Shown piece after piece: positions 44,970 through 57,800 of a stretch of 64,000 bases of DNA; positions within the stretch are counted from its first letter, which is position 1; each line of letters opens with the position of its first letter. A program made the translations under genes and the position numbers. Origin of the DNA: Arthrobacter sp. FW306-07-I (lineage in GTDB: Bacteria; Actinomycetota; Actinomycetes; Actinomycetales; Micrococcaceae); the NCBI RefSeq assembly GCF_021800405.1, contig NZ_CP084550.1:2480001-2544000 (forward strand). Direction: 5' to 3'. Below the pieces are notes generated by a model, which was not told the origin of the DNA, searched no databases, and worked only from the letters and a program-made list of their open reading frames with translations.

Positions 44970-45042
44970 TGGAGCTGAGGGGACTCGAACCCCTGACCCC
45001 CTGCATGCCATGCAGGTGCGCTACCAGCTGCGCCACAGCCCC
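44970..45042 (-). tRNA. tRNA-Ala (GGC), copy 2
   Basis: 73 bases, identical to copy 1 across its full length, anticodon GGC. CCA is not encoded. It stands about 115 bases downstream of rsfS, with a possible rsfS hairpin in between. Confidence 0.97.
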
Positions 45043-45071
45043 GGATTGTTGCCGCTCCAAGCAAGCTTCGT

Positions 45072-45089
45072 TTCGGGGTCTCCCCCGAA
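45072..45089 (-). terminator. Possible rsfS terminator
   Basis: TTCGGGG (45072-45078) and CCCCGAA (45083-45089) with a four-base loop, between rsfS and tRNA-Ala copy 2. No T-tract. Confidence 0.4.
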
Positions 45090-45158
45090 GCAACTCAAAT
45101 ATCTTAGAACAGCAGTTCCGAAAATTCCAAATCGGGAATATTCACCCAGGCGCCGCGC

Positions 45159-45560
45159 CTACTCGCTTTCGGTTGCTGCGCCGGCCTTGGCGGAGGCGTC
45201 GTCGCCGAGCTGCAGGTCCACCACGGGGCAGTCCTTCCACAGACGCTCCAAGGCATAGAACACGCGGTCCTCCTCGTGCTGGACATGGATGACGACGTCG
45301 GCGTAGTCCAGCAGGACCCACCGACCGCCGGAACGGCCCTCGCGGCGCACGGGACGCAGGTCCTGCTTCGCCAGTTCCTCTTCGATGCCGTCCACGATGG
45401 CGTTGACCTGGCGTTCACTGGGCGCCGACGCGATGAGGAAGACGTCGGCGAGGGCCAGGCGTTCACTCACATCCATGGCGACGATGTCCTGGGCGATCTT
45501 GTCCGCGGCGGCCTTGGCGGCCGTACGGGCAATGGCGATGGATGATTCTGTTGCAGTCAC
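45159..45560 (-). CDS. rsfS: Ribosome silencing factor
   Basis: 133 residues. RsfS binds ribosomal protein L14 and blocks subunit joining during starvation. Family features: ADKIAQDIVAMDVSERLALA, SAPSERQVNAIVDGIEEEL, GRWVLLDYADVVIHVQHEE, and FYALERLWKDCP. Start GTG at 45560 with AGGAG upstream. Follows nadD and a Pro/Ala-rich membrane protein in the usual obg-proBA-nadD-rsfS neighbourhood. Confidence 0.95.
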   Translation of the reverse strand: MTATESSIAIARTAAKAAADKIAQDIVAMDVSERLALADVFLIASAPSERQVNAIVDGIEEELAKQDLRPVRREGRSGGRWVLLDYADVVIHVQHEEDRVFYALERLWKDCPVVDLQLGDDASAKAGAATESE

Positions 45561-45599
45561 GGGACTCCTTGATTGTGTTAAGTATTGGTGCCGGCCGGG

Positions 45600-46868
45600 T
45601 CAGCGGGACATGCCGCTGACGATCAGGATGATGCCGGCAACGAGGGCCAGGATCCCGAACGCGAGGATGCAAAACTGGAGGATGCGGTTCCGCTGCGCCC
45701 TGGCCAGGCCGGCCGTGGCGGCATCCAGCGGATCGAGCCCATAAGCGGAGCTGGCGGGAACACGGGGAAGGTCCTCGAAGAGGTCCTCCGACTGGTTCGC
45801 CGGCTGGCCCACCGGCTGCGCCACCGGTTTGGGACGGCTTGCAGCCTTCGCGGCAGCCTCCGCCCGGGCTATGACCTGGGAACGGCCGGCGGCGGTGTCA
45901 GCCGCAGGTGGCTTGGGCCGGGCCGCAGGCTTACGTTTCCCACCTGGCGGCACCTTTGGACCCGGGGAAACCTTCGTACCGGGCCTGGTGGTCACCGGAA
46001 CATGGGAGGTTGCCGGCGGCTTCATCACCGGACGTTCGACGCCGGGCACCTGGACGAACTCGAGCGGGGTCACCATTGCCAGGTTGTTGGCGGTGGAGGG
46101 GCCGGGTTTGGCGGCAGTGTCCGGGGCGGGCTTGTTCGCAGTCTCCGGGGCTGGCTTGTCCGCGGGAGCGGGGGTCCTGGCCTGGACGGCCGGGGTGCCT
46201 GCCTGCTCGGCAAGCTTCTGCCGGGCCATGGCCCGGCGGTTCAGCACGGCGGCACGTTCGGCGAGGGCGATCTGCTCAGCAAGGATCTCCGGATCCACGG
46301 CTTCGGGATCCATGGAGGCAATGTGCTCCATTTTGGCGATCTGGTTCCGGGCCTGCGCGGCGATGAGTGCGCGCGCTTCCAGCGCCTGTTCAACAGTCAT
46401 GCCATCCGGAACGTTCCCGGAAGCCTGCGTGGGGGCCCCCGGTTTCTGGCCCTCACGCTTCCTTCCGGCTCCGCTGCCCTTTCCGGCGTCGGGGGATGGC
46501 GGAGCAGTGGGAGCTGGAGCGGCGGCCTGAACAACAGGATTGGCCGCCGTCAGTGCCTGCTCTTTGAGCTGCTGCAAACGCAGCTGGCGCCGGGTGGGTG
46601 GTCCTCCGGCAGAGAGCTGCCCTTCTTTTTCCTCAAGTTCCTTGATGGCGCGAAGCGTGGCTCGGTCGCGCGCCCGGATCTGGGACGAACGCTGCGTGGA
46701 CGTCTGGTCCGCGGCCGTTTGGGGGTGGGCTGCGGGTGCCGGGGCGCGGTCAGCCGGCCGGTCGGCGGCAGGCGGGCGCTCTTCTGAGGAAGGTGGGGTG
46801 GCCTGTTGGGCTTCCCTGGCCTTCCGGAGTTCCCGGCGGCTGCGGATAGGTGGCTGTTCCTGACTCAT
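45600..46868 (-). CDS. Low-complexity protein with C-terminal TM helix
   Basis: 422 residues, function unknown. The first 390 residues are Ala/Pro/Lys/Arg-rich and probably disordered, opening RSRRELRKAREAQQ, with a more regular helical stretch (about 155-220: TVEQALEARALIAAQARNQI). A single TM helix near 398-418 ends the chain, so it may be tail-anchored, facing the cytoplasm. It lies seven bases after nadD and 39 bases before rsfS. Similar proteins at this spot in relatives are plausible; I know of no function. Confidence 0.75.
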   Translation of the reverse strand: MSQEQPPIRSRRELRKAREAQQATPPSSEERPPAADRPADRAPAPAAHPQTAADQTSTQRSSQIRARDRATLRAIKELEEKEGQLSAGGPPTRRQLRLQQLKEQALTAANPVVQAAAPAPTAPPSPDAGKGSGAGRKREGQKPGAPTQASGNVPDGMTVEQALEARALIAAQARNQIAKMEHIASMDPEAVDPEILAEQIALAERAAVLNRRAMARQKLAEQAGTPAVQARTPAPADKPAPETANKPAPDTAAKPGPSTANNLAMVTPLEFVQVPGVERPVMKPPATSHVPVTTRPGTKVSPGPKVPPGGKRKPAARPKPPAADTAAGRSQVIARAEAAAKAASRPKPVAQPVGQPANQSEDLFEDLPRVPASSAYGLDPLDAATAGLARAQRNRILQFCILAFGILALVAGIILIVSGMSR

Positions 46869-46875
46869 TGAGAAC

Positions 46876-47493
46876 TCATTCAGTACTGGCGGGTTCGCGT
46901 GCTTCGGAAGTTTGTTCCTCCGCGCTTGCGGGGGCGTCGGAATAAAGGCCGTACTTGGCGATGTACTGCACTACCCCGTCCGGGACCAGGTACCAGACCG
47001 GGTTGTTCGCCGCCACGCGGGCACGGCAATCGGTTGACGAAATGGCCATCGCCGGGACCTCCAGGAGGCTGACGTCTTCACGGCCCATGCCGTCCAGGAC
47101 GTGTCCTGGCCGCGTGACTCCCACGAAGTGCGCCAGCGACCAGAGTTCGTCGATGTCCTTCCACGACAGGATCTGCGCCAGGGCGTCCGCGCCGGTGATG
47201 AAGAACAGATCGGCGTCCGGGCGTTGTGCCCGCAGGTCGCGCAGGGTGTCGATGGTATAGGTGGGACCAGGACGGTCCACGTCGACGCGGCTGACGGTGA
47301 ACCGCGGATTGGACGCCGTGGCAATCACGGTCATCAGGTAGCGGTGCTCGGGCTCGCTGACCTCTTTATGGGACTTTTGCCATGGTTGCCCGGTGGGGAC
47401 GAAGACAACCTCGTCAAGGTCGAATTCCGCCGCGACCTCGCTGGCCGCAACGAGGTGGCCGTGGTGGATGGGATCGAACGTCCCGCCCATCAC
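46876..47493 (-). CDS. nadD: Nicotinate-nucleotide adenylyltransferase
   Basis: 205 residues. It joins nicotinate mononucleotide and ATP in NAD synthesis. Nucleotidyltransferase motif [11 protein letters not shown] at residues 3-13; the second motif ISSTDCR is intact. The start is GTG at 47493 or ATG at 47490, adjacent codons; a GGGGGAGG lies rather far upstream. The last 20 residues are a polar tail. Confidence 0.96.
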   Translation of the reverse strand: MMGGTFDPIHHGHLVAASEVAAEFDLDEVVFVPTGQPWQKSHKEVSEPEHRYLMTVIATASNPRFTVSRVDVDRPGPTYTIDTLRDLRAQRPDADLFFITGADALAQILSWKDIDELWSLAHFVGVTRPGHVLDGMGREDVSLLEVPAMAISSTDCRARVAANNPVWYLVPDGVVQYIAKYGLYSDAPASAEEQTSEAREPASTE

Positions 47494-47545
47494 GCCCAGC
47501 CGCAGCCTCCCCCGGGCACCATTGCGGTGCAGATTGTGGGAAATC

Positions 47546-47785
47546 TTAGTGGCCCTGCCCGCGATCGTGCTTGTTGGGGTGCTGCCGGTGCGGATCCGCG
47601 TGTTCCTCGGTGGCGGCGTGCCGGTTGCCCAGGTTCGTGTAGGAGAGCGTGATGAACATCAGGACCACCAGGATGCCAAACATGGACACGCCGAATACCC
47701 ACGGCTCAGCCCACAGCGGAGCAAGCTCCTCATGGCCTGATTCACCGGCGGCGGCGACGGACGTGGCAATCTGCTGGAGCAGCAT
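47546..47785 (-). CDS. Small single-TM protein between proA and nadD
   Basis: 79 residues, one TM helix (about 29-49: [20 protein letters not shown]) and a His-rich polar tail ([18 protein letters not shown]). Function unknown. Start ATG at 47785 after GGGGAG; a TTG six codons upstream is less likely. The His-rich tail could bind metal, which is speculation. Confidence 0.75.
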   Translation of the reverse strand: MLLQQIATSVAAAGESGHEELAPLWAEPWVFGVSMFGILVVLMFITLSYTNLGNRHAATEEHADPHRQHPNKHDRGQGH

Positions 47786-47812
47786 TTTCTCCCCTATGTT
47801 CAAGGATTACGG

Positions 47813-47832
47813 GCAGCGGAACCTACCGCTGC
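47813..47832 (-). terminator. Hairpin after proA
   Basis: GCAGCGG and CCGCTGC arms with a six-base loop, 31 bases past the proA stop. No strong T-tract. May end or attenuate the proBA transcript. Confidence 0.4.
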
Positions 47833-47863
47833 TTTCCGGGTTCTGGTCTATGTTACCGCGTTG

Positions 47864-49228
47864 CTACGCGCGGACCTGGCCTTCGCCCTGGACAATCCAC
47901 TTCGTGGTGGTGAGTTCGGTCAGGCCCATCGGGCCGCGGGCGTGCAGCTTCTGGGTTGAAATCCCCACCTCGGCACCAAGGCCCAGTTCGCCGCCGTCGG
48001 TAAACCGGGTGGAAGCGTTGACGATCACCGCCGCCGAATCCACCTCCGCGATGAACCGTTCCGCGTTGGCAAGGTGGTTGGTGAGGATCGCCTCGGTGTG
48101 TCCCGTGGACCAGGTCCGGATGTGCTGGACGGCGTCATCCAGGCTGTCCACCATGGCCACTGCGAGGTCCAGGTCCATGTACTCGGTGCCCCAGTCCGCG
48201 TCCGTCGCCGGCTCGGTCTCAACGCCGGGCAGCGCCGCCTTGGTGCGGTCGTCCACGTGGAGGCGGACGCCGGCGTTGCGGAGGGCGGTGGCGACGGCCG
48301 GCAGCACGGTTGAACCCGAATGGACCAGCAGCGTCTCCACGGTGTTGCACACGCTGGGCCGCTGGGTCTTGGCGTTGAGCAGGATTTCCACGGCCATGTT
48401 TTCGTCGGCGGACTCGTCGATGAAGATGTGGACGTTGCCTTCCCCTGTCTCAATGACCGGCACGGCGGAGTTGGTGACCACGGTCTGGATCAGGTCGCGG
48501 CCGCCGCGGGGAATCAGTACGTCCACCCGGCCGCGTGCCTTCATCAGGACGTTGGCGCCGGCGCGGCCGAACTGGTCCACGGTCTGCACGGCATCGGCGG
48601 GCAGGCCGACTGATTCAAGGGCTTCACGAAGCACGCGTACCAGGACCTGGTTGGTGGCTTCCGCCGCACTGCCGCCGCGCAGGATCACTGCGTTGCCGCT
48701 CTTGAGGGCCAGCCCCGCGATGTCCACGGTGACATTGGGACGCGCCTCGTAGATCGCCGCCACAACGCCCATGGGCACATTGACCTGGCGGAGGCGCAGG
48801 CCATTGGGGAGGGTCTGGCCACGGACCACGTTGCCCACGGGGTCAGGAAGGTTGGCCAGGTTCTCCAGGGCGGCCACCAACCCGGCAACACGGGTTTCGG
48901 TGAGGGTGAGCCGGTCCAGGAGGGCCTTGGAGGTGCCGTTGTCCTTGCCCCGCTGCACATCCATGGCATTGGCGGCGAGGATCGCCTGGACGTTCTCCTG
49001 CAGCGCGGCTCCCACGGCGCGAAGGCCGCGGTCTTTCCACGCGCGATTGGCGGTGGACATCCGGCGGGCTGCGTGGCGGGAGCGGTCGGCAATGGCGTGG
49101 ACGGCCGCTTCCACTTCCGCGGGGGAAAGAGTGTCCACGGCTGATACCTGCTCTGCCGACGGACCCGGCTGCGCCTGCGCAGCAGTGGTTCCGGAGTTTT
49201 CAGCAGTATGGATCAGGGCTTCAGTCAT
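47864..49228 (-). CDS. proA: Glutamate-5-semialdehyde dehydrogenase (gamma-glutamyl phosphate reductase)
   Basis: 454 residues. It reduces glutamyl-5-phosphate with NADPH in proline synthesis. Catalytic Cys in QRPSVCNTVETLL; NAD-binding region VNVPMGVVAAIYEARPNVT and LRGGSAAEATNQVL. The N-terminus is about 35 residues longer than most ProA, polar and low complexity, so an internal start is possible though no better one is evident. 26 bases downstream of proB. Confidence 0.95.
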   Translation of the reverse strand: MTEALIHTAENSGTTAAQAQPGPSAEQVSAVDTLSPAEVEAAVHAIADRSRHAARRMSTANRAWKDRGLRAVGAALQENVQAILAANAMDVQRGKDNGTSKALLDRLTLTETRVAGLVAALENLANLPDPVGNVVRGQTLPNGLRLRQVNVPMGVVAAIYEARPNVTVDIAGLALKSGNAVILRGGSAAEATNQVLVRVLREALESVGLPADAVQTVDQFGRAGANVLMKARGRVDVLIPRGGRDLIQTVVTNSAVPVIETGEGNVHIFIDESADENMAVEILLNAKTQRPSVCNTVETLLVHSGSTVLPAVATALRNAGVRLHVDDRTKAALPGVETEPATDADWGTEYMDLDLAVAMVDSLDDAVQHIRTWSTGHTEAILTNHLANAERFIAEVDSAAVIVNASTRFTDGGELGLGAEVGISTQKLHARGPMGLTELTTTKWIVQGEGQVRA

Positions 49229-49254
49229 GCTCCAAGTTTAGGCGAGCCGGCAGC

Positions 49255-52006
<2,752 letters not shown>

Positions 52007-52056
52007 TTACCTGGCGTCCGGAACGCCACATCGATTGTAATGCGGTTAAAAGAACA

Positions 52057-52084
52057 GTGGAGCGGACCCACAGGCCCGCTCCAC
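52057..52084 (-). terminator. Hairpin with T-rich tail between rpmA and obg
   Basis: Perfect 9-bp arms GTGGAGCGG and CCGCTCCAC, loop 10 bases; the minus strand continues TGTTCTTTTAA. It should terminate most rplU-rpmA transcripts before obg. Confidence 0.75.
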
Positions 52085-52101
52085 CGCTTCAGAACTTGTT
52101 G

Positions 52102-52365
52102 TTACTCTGCAGCTGCAGCAGCAACGATGTTGACCACGCGACGACCGCGGCGGGTGCCGAATTCAACGGCGCCCGGGGTCAGTGCGAACAGGGTGTCGTC
52201 ACCGCCACGGCCAACGCCGGCGCCCGGGTGGAAGTGGGTGCCACGCTGGCGGACGATGATCTCGCCTGCGGAAACTACCTGGCCGCCGAAGCGCTTGACG
52301 CCGAGGTACTGAGCGTTGGAATCGCGACCGTTGCGAGTGGAGCTCGCGCCCTTTTTATGTGCCAT
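52102..52365 (-). CDS. rpmA: Ribosomal protein bL27
   Basis: 87 residues, full length. Opens [20 protein letters not shown], typical of bL27 without the firmicute N-terminal extension; [20 protein letters not shown] follows. Its N-terminal tail reaches the peptidyl-transferase centre. 63 bases after rplU. Confidence 0.98.
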   Translation of the reverse strand: MAHKKGASSTRNGRDSNAQYLGVKRFGGQVVSAGEIIVRQRGTHFHPGAGVGRGGDDTLFALTPGAVEFGTRRGRRVVNIVAAAAAE

Positions 52366-52428
52366 CTGAAATGCCTGCCTTTAAAATTCTGGGGAATCTG
52401 TTGGAAAACCTGAACAGTAACCGGTGGG

Positions 52429-52737
52429 TTACTTGATGCCGGTGATCTTGACCTTGGTCAGTTCCTGGCGGTGACCCTGGCGCTTCTTGTAGCCGGTCTT
52501 GTTCTTGTACTTCTGGATGACAATCTTAGGACCACGGAGGTCCTGGAGGATTTCAGCCGTAACAGTTACCTTGGCCAGGTCAGCGGCGGCGGAGGTGACT
52601 TTGTCACCGTCAACCAGGAGCAGTGCGGGCAGCTCGATGGTGCTGCCGGCTCCACCGGCGACGCGGTTCAGGGTAACGAAGTCTCCAACGGAAACCTTCT
52701 CTTGGCGGCCGCCTGCGCGGACAATCGCGTACACCAC
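52429..52737 (-). CDS. rplU: Ribosomal protein bL21
   Basis: 102 residues from GTG at 52737, the common actinobacterial length, opening [10 protein letters not shown]. Family end [24 protein letters not shown] four codons upstream (52749) is also open; the downstream GTG has a GTGAG sequence at the better distance. First gene of rplU-rpmA. Confidence 0.95.
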   Translation of the reverse strand: MVYAIVRAGGRQEKVSVGDFVTLNRVAGGAGSTIELPALLLVDGDKVTSAAADLAKVTVTAEILQDLRGPKIVIQKYKNKTGYKKRQGHRQELTKVKITGIK

Positions 52738-53073
52738 TTGGGAACTCACTTCTCTCGACGTTTATTACAAAATTTGCGTGCGGCACCCGGCTCGGAAATT
52801 GGCTGGGATCCCGCTGTGCCTCAACGCCGTGGATTCCCCGGGGAAATCCGTGAGCCGTCCCGGTGGAGCAGTCCGCTTGTTATACACAGCAGAATGCCCC
52901 AGGGTCATAACCCAAGTGTTGGCGTAAGCACCGAAGATCCAGAATACGCTAAATCCGTCCACGGCCGCAAATGAGGCTGGTTCCGGCGGCCCCGCTGTGG
53001 TAGTAACCACAAACCCGGCGGGCAGCACCGCAACCATGCCACTCCATCATAGCGGCGGCGCTGCCGGCAGCGG
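52738..53073 (-). promoter_or_regulatory. rplU upstream region with possible -10 TATAAC
   Basis: 336 bases without a convincing gene. A TGTGTATAAC sequence on the minus strand (TATAAC at 52879-52884, extended -10 TGTG) may be the rplU promoter, about 140 bases before the start. No clear -35. An open frame at 52765-53037 has poor coding character. I do not recognise an L21 leader structure. Confidence 0.4.
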
Positions 53074-54612
53074 TCAGGAATGAAGTCTCGGCGCGTCGAA
53101 GAATTCCACTTCCAAGCGGCAGGACTGCTTGAACGCGGTGACCATCGCTGCTCTTTCATGGTCCGACGCTTTCCGCCCCGCCCCATCCACGATGGCGATG
53201 GCCCGGCGGGTGGCTTCGGCGAAGCCCTCGTCGGCGTAGGTGCGCAGCCACGCCGCGTAGGCGTGCCCTTCAGGCTCACAGCTGGAAAGGAACTGGGAGT
53301 GCAGCTTCCTGCCCACCTCGGCGTAGAGCCAGAAGCAGGGCAGGACGGCTGCCGCCAGGACTGCGTAGCTGCCCGACGCCGATGCTGCTGTGAGGTGGTC
53401 AACGTAGGCCTTGGTGACGGGGCCCAGGCCGCCCTGGACCGGCCGTGTGCTGAGCCAGGAGCGGTGGAGTTCCGTTTCCACTTCGAGGCAATTCTGGGCC
53501 GATCCTGCCCAGAACAATTGTTCGGCCTCCGAGGGGGCCAGGGCGCTGGTGCGGGCCAGAACGCGGGAGTACCCGTTGAGGTAAAGGGCGTCCTGGGCCA
53601 GGTAGTAGGCGAAGTCCTTCTCGGCCAGGTCTCCCGCGGCCAGGCCGCGGATGAAGTCAAGCGCGTAGATGTCGTCGAGGTCCTGTTGGGCTTCCGTCCA
53701 TAGCCGGGCCGCGAAGCCGCCTTCCTGCAGTGCCGGCCGCAGATGGTGGAAGTGGTGCACTGGCCCGTTCCCCCGGCCCACTGACAGCTGGCCCGAGTTC
53801 TCGAGGGCGCCGGCCAGCCAGGGCTTGACGGTCCGCAGTGTTGCTTCCCAGTCGCCCAGGCGTGCCTGCACGGTTGCCATTGCGGAGGAAAGGGAGCATC
53901 CCGTGCCGTGGCTGTTGCGGGTGGCAATACGGGGTCCCGGGACTTCCACTATCTCCTCCCCGAGCAGGCCCGCGGTGTTGACCAGAGCGTCCGGACAGCG
54001 CTCCCCCGCCAGGTGCCCGCCCTTGACCAGGATTGTGGCCCCGGTGGCATCGGCCAGGCGCCTGCCCTGGGCCAGCGCCTCATCCCAGCTCTCCGCAGGG
54101 GCAGCGCCCATCAGCATGGCAAGCTCGGGCAGGTTGGGGGTGATGAGGTGGGCAAGGGGCAGCAGTTCCCGAAGTGCCGCTTCCGCCGATTCCTTCAGCA
54201 GCCGGTCGCCGCTGGTGGCAACCATCACCGGATCGAGAACCACGACGTCGGGACGCACCTTTTCGAGCCAGCCGCGCACAGTGCGGATCACTTCCCTGTC
54301 ACCCAGCATGCCGATCTTGACGGCGTCGATGTTGATGTCGTCGCTGACGGCATCCAGCTGCTGGGCCAGGAAAGCGGCCGGAGGAACGTGCACGGCCTGC
54401 ACGCCCTGGGTGTTCTGGGCTGTGAGGGCGGTGATGGCGGCCATGCCATAGCCGCCATGCGCGGCGATGCTCTTAAGGTCTGCCTGGATGCCCGCTCCGC
54501 CTGACGGGTCCGAGCCCGCGATGGAGAGGACGCGTGGAACGTCACGGCCTGCCGGCAACGCAGTGGGTGCATCGAATGCAGCTGGCAGGGGCATGGAAAG
54601 GGTTGAAGACAA
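53074..54612 (-). CDS. ThiD-TenA fusion: HMP(-P) kinase with thiaminase-II-like domain
   Basis: 512 residues from TTG at 54612. ThiD part (about 25-285) phosphorylates hydroxymethylpyrimidine: [34 protein letters not shown], and catalytic end [14 protein letters not shown]. TenA part (about 300-512) salvages thiamin breakdown products: [11 protein letters not shown] has the likely catalytic Cys, and a late CRLEVEFFD the Glu. ATG at 54594 is the alternative start but lacks a ribosome site; the TTG has GAAGGGA at 6 bases, inside the riboswitch end. The fusion links kinase and salvage activities under TPP control. Confidence 0.9.
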   Translation of the reverse strand: MSSTLSMPLPAAFDAPTALPAGRDVPRVLSIAGSDPSGGAGIQADLKSIAAHGGYGMAAITALTAQNTQGVQAVHVPPAAFLAQQLDAVSDDINIDAVKIGMLGDREVIRTVRGWLEKVRPDVVVLDPVMVATSGDRLLKESAEAALRELLPLAHLITPNLPELAMLMGAAPAESWDEALAQGRRLADATGATILVKGGHLAGERCPDALVNTAGLLGEEIVEVPGPRIATRNSHGTGCSLSSAMATVQARLGDWEATLRTVKPWLAGALENSGQLSVGRGNGPVHHFHHLRPALQEGGFAARLWTEAQQDLDDIYALDFIRGLAAGDLAEKDFAYYLAQDALYLNGYSRVLARTSALAPSEAEQLFWAGSAQNCLEVETELHRSWLSTRPVQGGLGPVTKAYVDHLTAASASGSYAVLAAAVLPCFWLYAEVGRKLHSQFLSSCEPEGHAYAAWLRTYADEGFAEATRRAIAIVDGAGRKASDHERAAMVTAFKQSCRLEVEFFDAPRLHS

Positions 54613-54616
54613 GAGA

Positions 54617-54694
54617 CATCCCTTCGCCGGTACTAGCCGGACAGGTTCAACGGGTGTGGATCTCAGCCGGCCTTTTGCGCGGCACCCCGTGTCG
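54617..54694 (-). ncRNA. TPP riboswitch (THI element)
   Basis: The minus strand reads ACACGGGGTGCC, then GGCTGAGAT, ACCCGTTGAACCTG, and GCTAGTACCGGCGAAGGGA: all conserved blocks of the THI box in order. The conserved 3' block carries the likely ribosome site of the ThiD-TenA gene, so ligand binding could hide it. Control would be of translation. Confidence 0.95.
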
Positions 54695-54770
54695 GTTTCC
54701 AGCCTAGCCGCTGGGGCGTATTCCCAGGAAAGGTGACAGCACCTGCCGCAAAGGGGTGGGTGCCGCACGC

Positions 54771-54839
54771 AGGAGTCCCCGCCCTGGGACTGTTCCCCGT
54801 GTCATTCACCGGGGAACCGTCCACAAAGCGGGGACTCCT
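54771..54839 (-). terminator. Nested long hairpin after the RNase E/G gene
   Basis: Outer perfect arms AGGAGTCCCCGC (54771-54782) and GCGGGGACTCCT (54828-54839); inner GTTCCCC (54792-54798) and GGGGAAC (54811-54817). Located 36 bases after the RNase stop and before the TPP riboswitch. No T-tract. Likely terminator; the nested form is unusual. Confidence 0.6.
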
Positions 54840-54874
54840 GAATGTGTCTTTGTTGCCTGTCCGGGGCTTCCGGC

Positions 54875-57800
54875 TTACAGCTCCGAAGCCGGGACGCCGA
54901 CGCCGAGGATAATCGGTTCCGCTGCCGCCTTGCCCGGTTCGGCGGTGGCCTGTGCCTTATCCATTTCCGGGGCCTTGGCCGCGTGCGAATGGCCTCCGGC
55001 AGTCGACTGGACGTTTTCGTGGTGCTGGACGGCGGTCTCGTTGGCGGCACCCTGCGCACGGCTGGCACCCCGGTGGCGCCGCGGACGGCGCTGCCGGGAC
55101 TGTTCCAGCGTGTGGTCCGAATAGTCCTTTTCGCCTGGAACTTCCACCGCGGTGCGGGCTTCCGCTCCCCCGGCTTCAGCCCCTGATTCCGGCGTGGCCG
55201 GTGCCGGTGCGGACGGTTCGGCTGCCTGCGGCACCTCCGCGGTCCTGGCCGGAGCGTCCTCCACGGACGACGCCGGCTGGCCCAGGTGGGCGAACGCTTC
55301 AGCGAGCCGGTCCAAGGTGAGAGCCGGCTTGGGCTGCTGCTCCTCCGCATGCTCCACGAACGGAAGCGGGACTTCCTCGCCACCGAATGTCAGGACAGCC
55401 GCCGGACGCGTGGGGGCGTCGGCGTCGTGTTTCTCCTCCGCCGGAGCCGGCGCAGGCGGGGCGGCGGGCACCTGCCGGGTTGCCGCCACCTCTTCGTCGT
55501 GCAGGTGGGCGGCGTGGGCAGCAGCGGCGATGTTGGCCAGGGCAAGGCGGGTTGCTTCTGCCTTGGCATGCCGCTCAGCGTCCGTAGGGTCCGGGTGGAC
55601 GGTGTGGACCTGGACGGCAGGAGCCGGAGCGGCCTCGGGCTGCTGGCCGTTGCGTCCGCGCCGCCGCTTTCGTTCGGAACGTGCGCCCGGCTGGTTGTTG
55701 TCGGTCCGCTGGCTTTCGGTGCGGTGGGCTTCCGGCCGGGCTTCGGGCCGGTTGTCATTGCGCTGGACGTGGTGGTGCTCGGCGGCCACGACATTGGCCC
55801 TGCGGTGCTCCACGGGATCGTCGTGGGTCACCACGCCGCGGCCGGCGCAGGCCTCGCACTGCTCGCCGAAGACTTCCAGGAGCCCGGTGCCCATGCGCTT
55901 GCGGGTCATCTGGACCAGGCCGAGAGAGGTCACTTCGGCAACCTGGTGCTTGGTCCGGTCGCGGCCCAGGCATTCCACCAGGCGGCGCAGCACCAGGTCG
56001 CGGTTGGATTCGAGCACCATGTCGATGAAGTCGATCACGATAATGCCGCCGATGTCGCGCAGCCGCAGCTGGCGTACCACTTCCTCGGCAGCTTCGAGGT
56101 TGTTCTTGGTGACGGTTTCCTCGAGGTTGCCACCGCTGCCGGTGAACTTGCCGGTGTTGACGTCCACCACGGTCATTGCCTCGGTGCGATCGATCACCAG
56201 GGAGCCGCCCGAGGGAAGGAAGACCTTCCGTTCGAGGGCCTTGTGGATCTGCTCGTCGATGCGCCAAGCGGAGAAGATGTCCTGGTCCTTGGTCCACTTC
56301 TCGAGGCGGCCCACCAGGTCCGGGGCCACGTAGGTTACGTAGGCCTCGATGGTGTCCCAGGCTTCCTCGCCCGAGACGATGAGCTTGGAGAAGTCCTCGT
56401 TGAAGACGTCGCGGACCACCTTGATGGTCAGGTCCGGCTCGCCGTAGAGCAGTTCGGGGGCCAGGATCTTGGTGGAGGCCGACTGGCTTTCGATGCCTTC
56501 CCACTGGGCCCGCAGCCTGTTGATGTCGTGCGTGAGCTCTTCCTCGGAAGCGCCCTCGGCGGCAGTGCGAACAATGACGCCGGCGTGCTCGGGCAGGCGG
56601 TCTTTGAGGATGCGCTTGAGGCGGTTCCGTTCGACGTCGGGCAGCTTGCGGGAGATGCCGGTCATGGACCCGCCGGGTACGTACACCAGGTAGCGTCCGG
56701 GCAGCGAGATCTGGCTGGTGAGGCGGGCACCCTTGTGGCCCACGGGGTCCTTGGTGACCTGGACCAGGACGGTATCGCCGGACTTCAGCGCGTTTTCGAT
56801 GCGGCGCTGCTTGCCCTCGAGGTTCACCGCTTCCCAGTTGACCTCGCCGGCGTACAGGACCGCGTTGCGGCCGCGGCCGATGTCCACGAACGCCGCTTCC
56901 ATGGACGGCAGGACGTTCTGGACCTTGCCCAGGTACACGTTGCCGATCAACGAGTCCTGCTGGGTCTTGGATACGAAGTGCTCGGCCAGCACGCCGTCTT
57001 CGAGGACCGCGATCTGGATTCTGTCGTCGCGCTGGCGAACGATCATCTGCCGGTCAACGGACTCCCGGCGCGCCAGGAACTCGGCTTCGGTGATGACCGT
57101 GCGGCGGCGGCCCGTGTCGCGGGATTCGCGGCGGCGCTGTTTCTTGGCCTCCAGGCGGGTGGAACCCTTAACGCTGGTGACGCGGTTGCTGGCGGGTGCC
57201 TCGCTCACAGTCCGCGGGGCGCGCACGCGCGTGACCGTGTTGGGGGGATCGTCGTCTTCGCCACCCGTAAGCTCAAGGTCCTGGTCCCCACGGCGGCGGC
57301 GACGGCGGCGGCGGGAGGTCACGCCGTCCTCCACCGTCCCGGCCGTGTCCTCGTCGGCTTCGTCCTGGGCGTCGGCGTCAACGCTGCCGTCCTCGTTGTC
57401 CTCTTCAGCCCTGTCGCCGATCCGGCTGCGGCCCCTGCGGCCACGGCTGCGGCGCCGGCGGCGGCTGGAGGAATCCTCAGTGTCTTCGGTTTCTTCCTCC
57501 TCAGGCTCCTCGGCGACGGGCGCTGCGGGACGGACCACAGTGCTGAGGTCCGGTGCCTGGAAGAGCACGGAGGTGGGCGACGCGGGTTCCAGGAACAGGG
57601 AAGCGAAGGGGCTTGCGGCAGCTTCAGGTTCTCCGCCGCTGGACGCGGCCGGAGTTTCCTGCGCCGGTTCAGCGGATTCCGCGGTCGGCGCGGGCTCCTG
57701 CACCGGCGCCTGCGCGGCGGCGGGCTCCTGCACTGCTTCCTGAACTGCGGCTTCAGGTGCTGCTGATCCCTCAACCACGGCTTCGGTGGCGGGAGGTGCC

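Noticed and set aside
44712..45042. Duplicated tRNA-Ala as attachment sites of an integrated element
   Set aside because: Only 185 bases lie between the copies, with a tRNA terminator and no integrase; a plain tRNA duplication explains it.
52765..53037. 90-codon minus frame between rplU and ThiD-TenA
   Set aside because: No ribosome site and no resemblance; it overlaps the likely rplU promoter.
55286..57766. 826-codon plus-strand frame opposite the RNase gene
   Set aside because: Antisense shadow of a clear RNase E/G; composition is that of mirrored high-GC codons.
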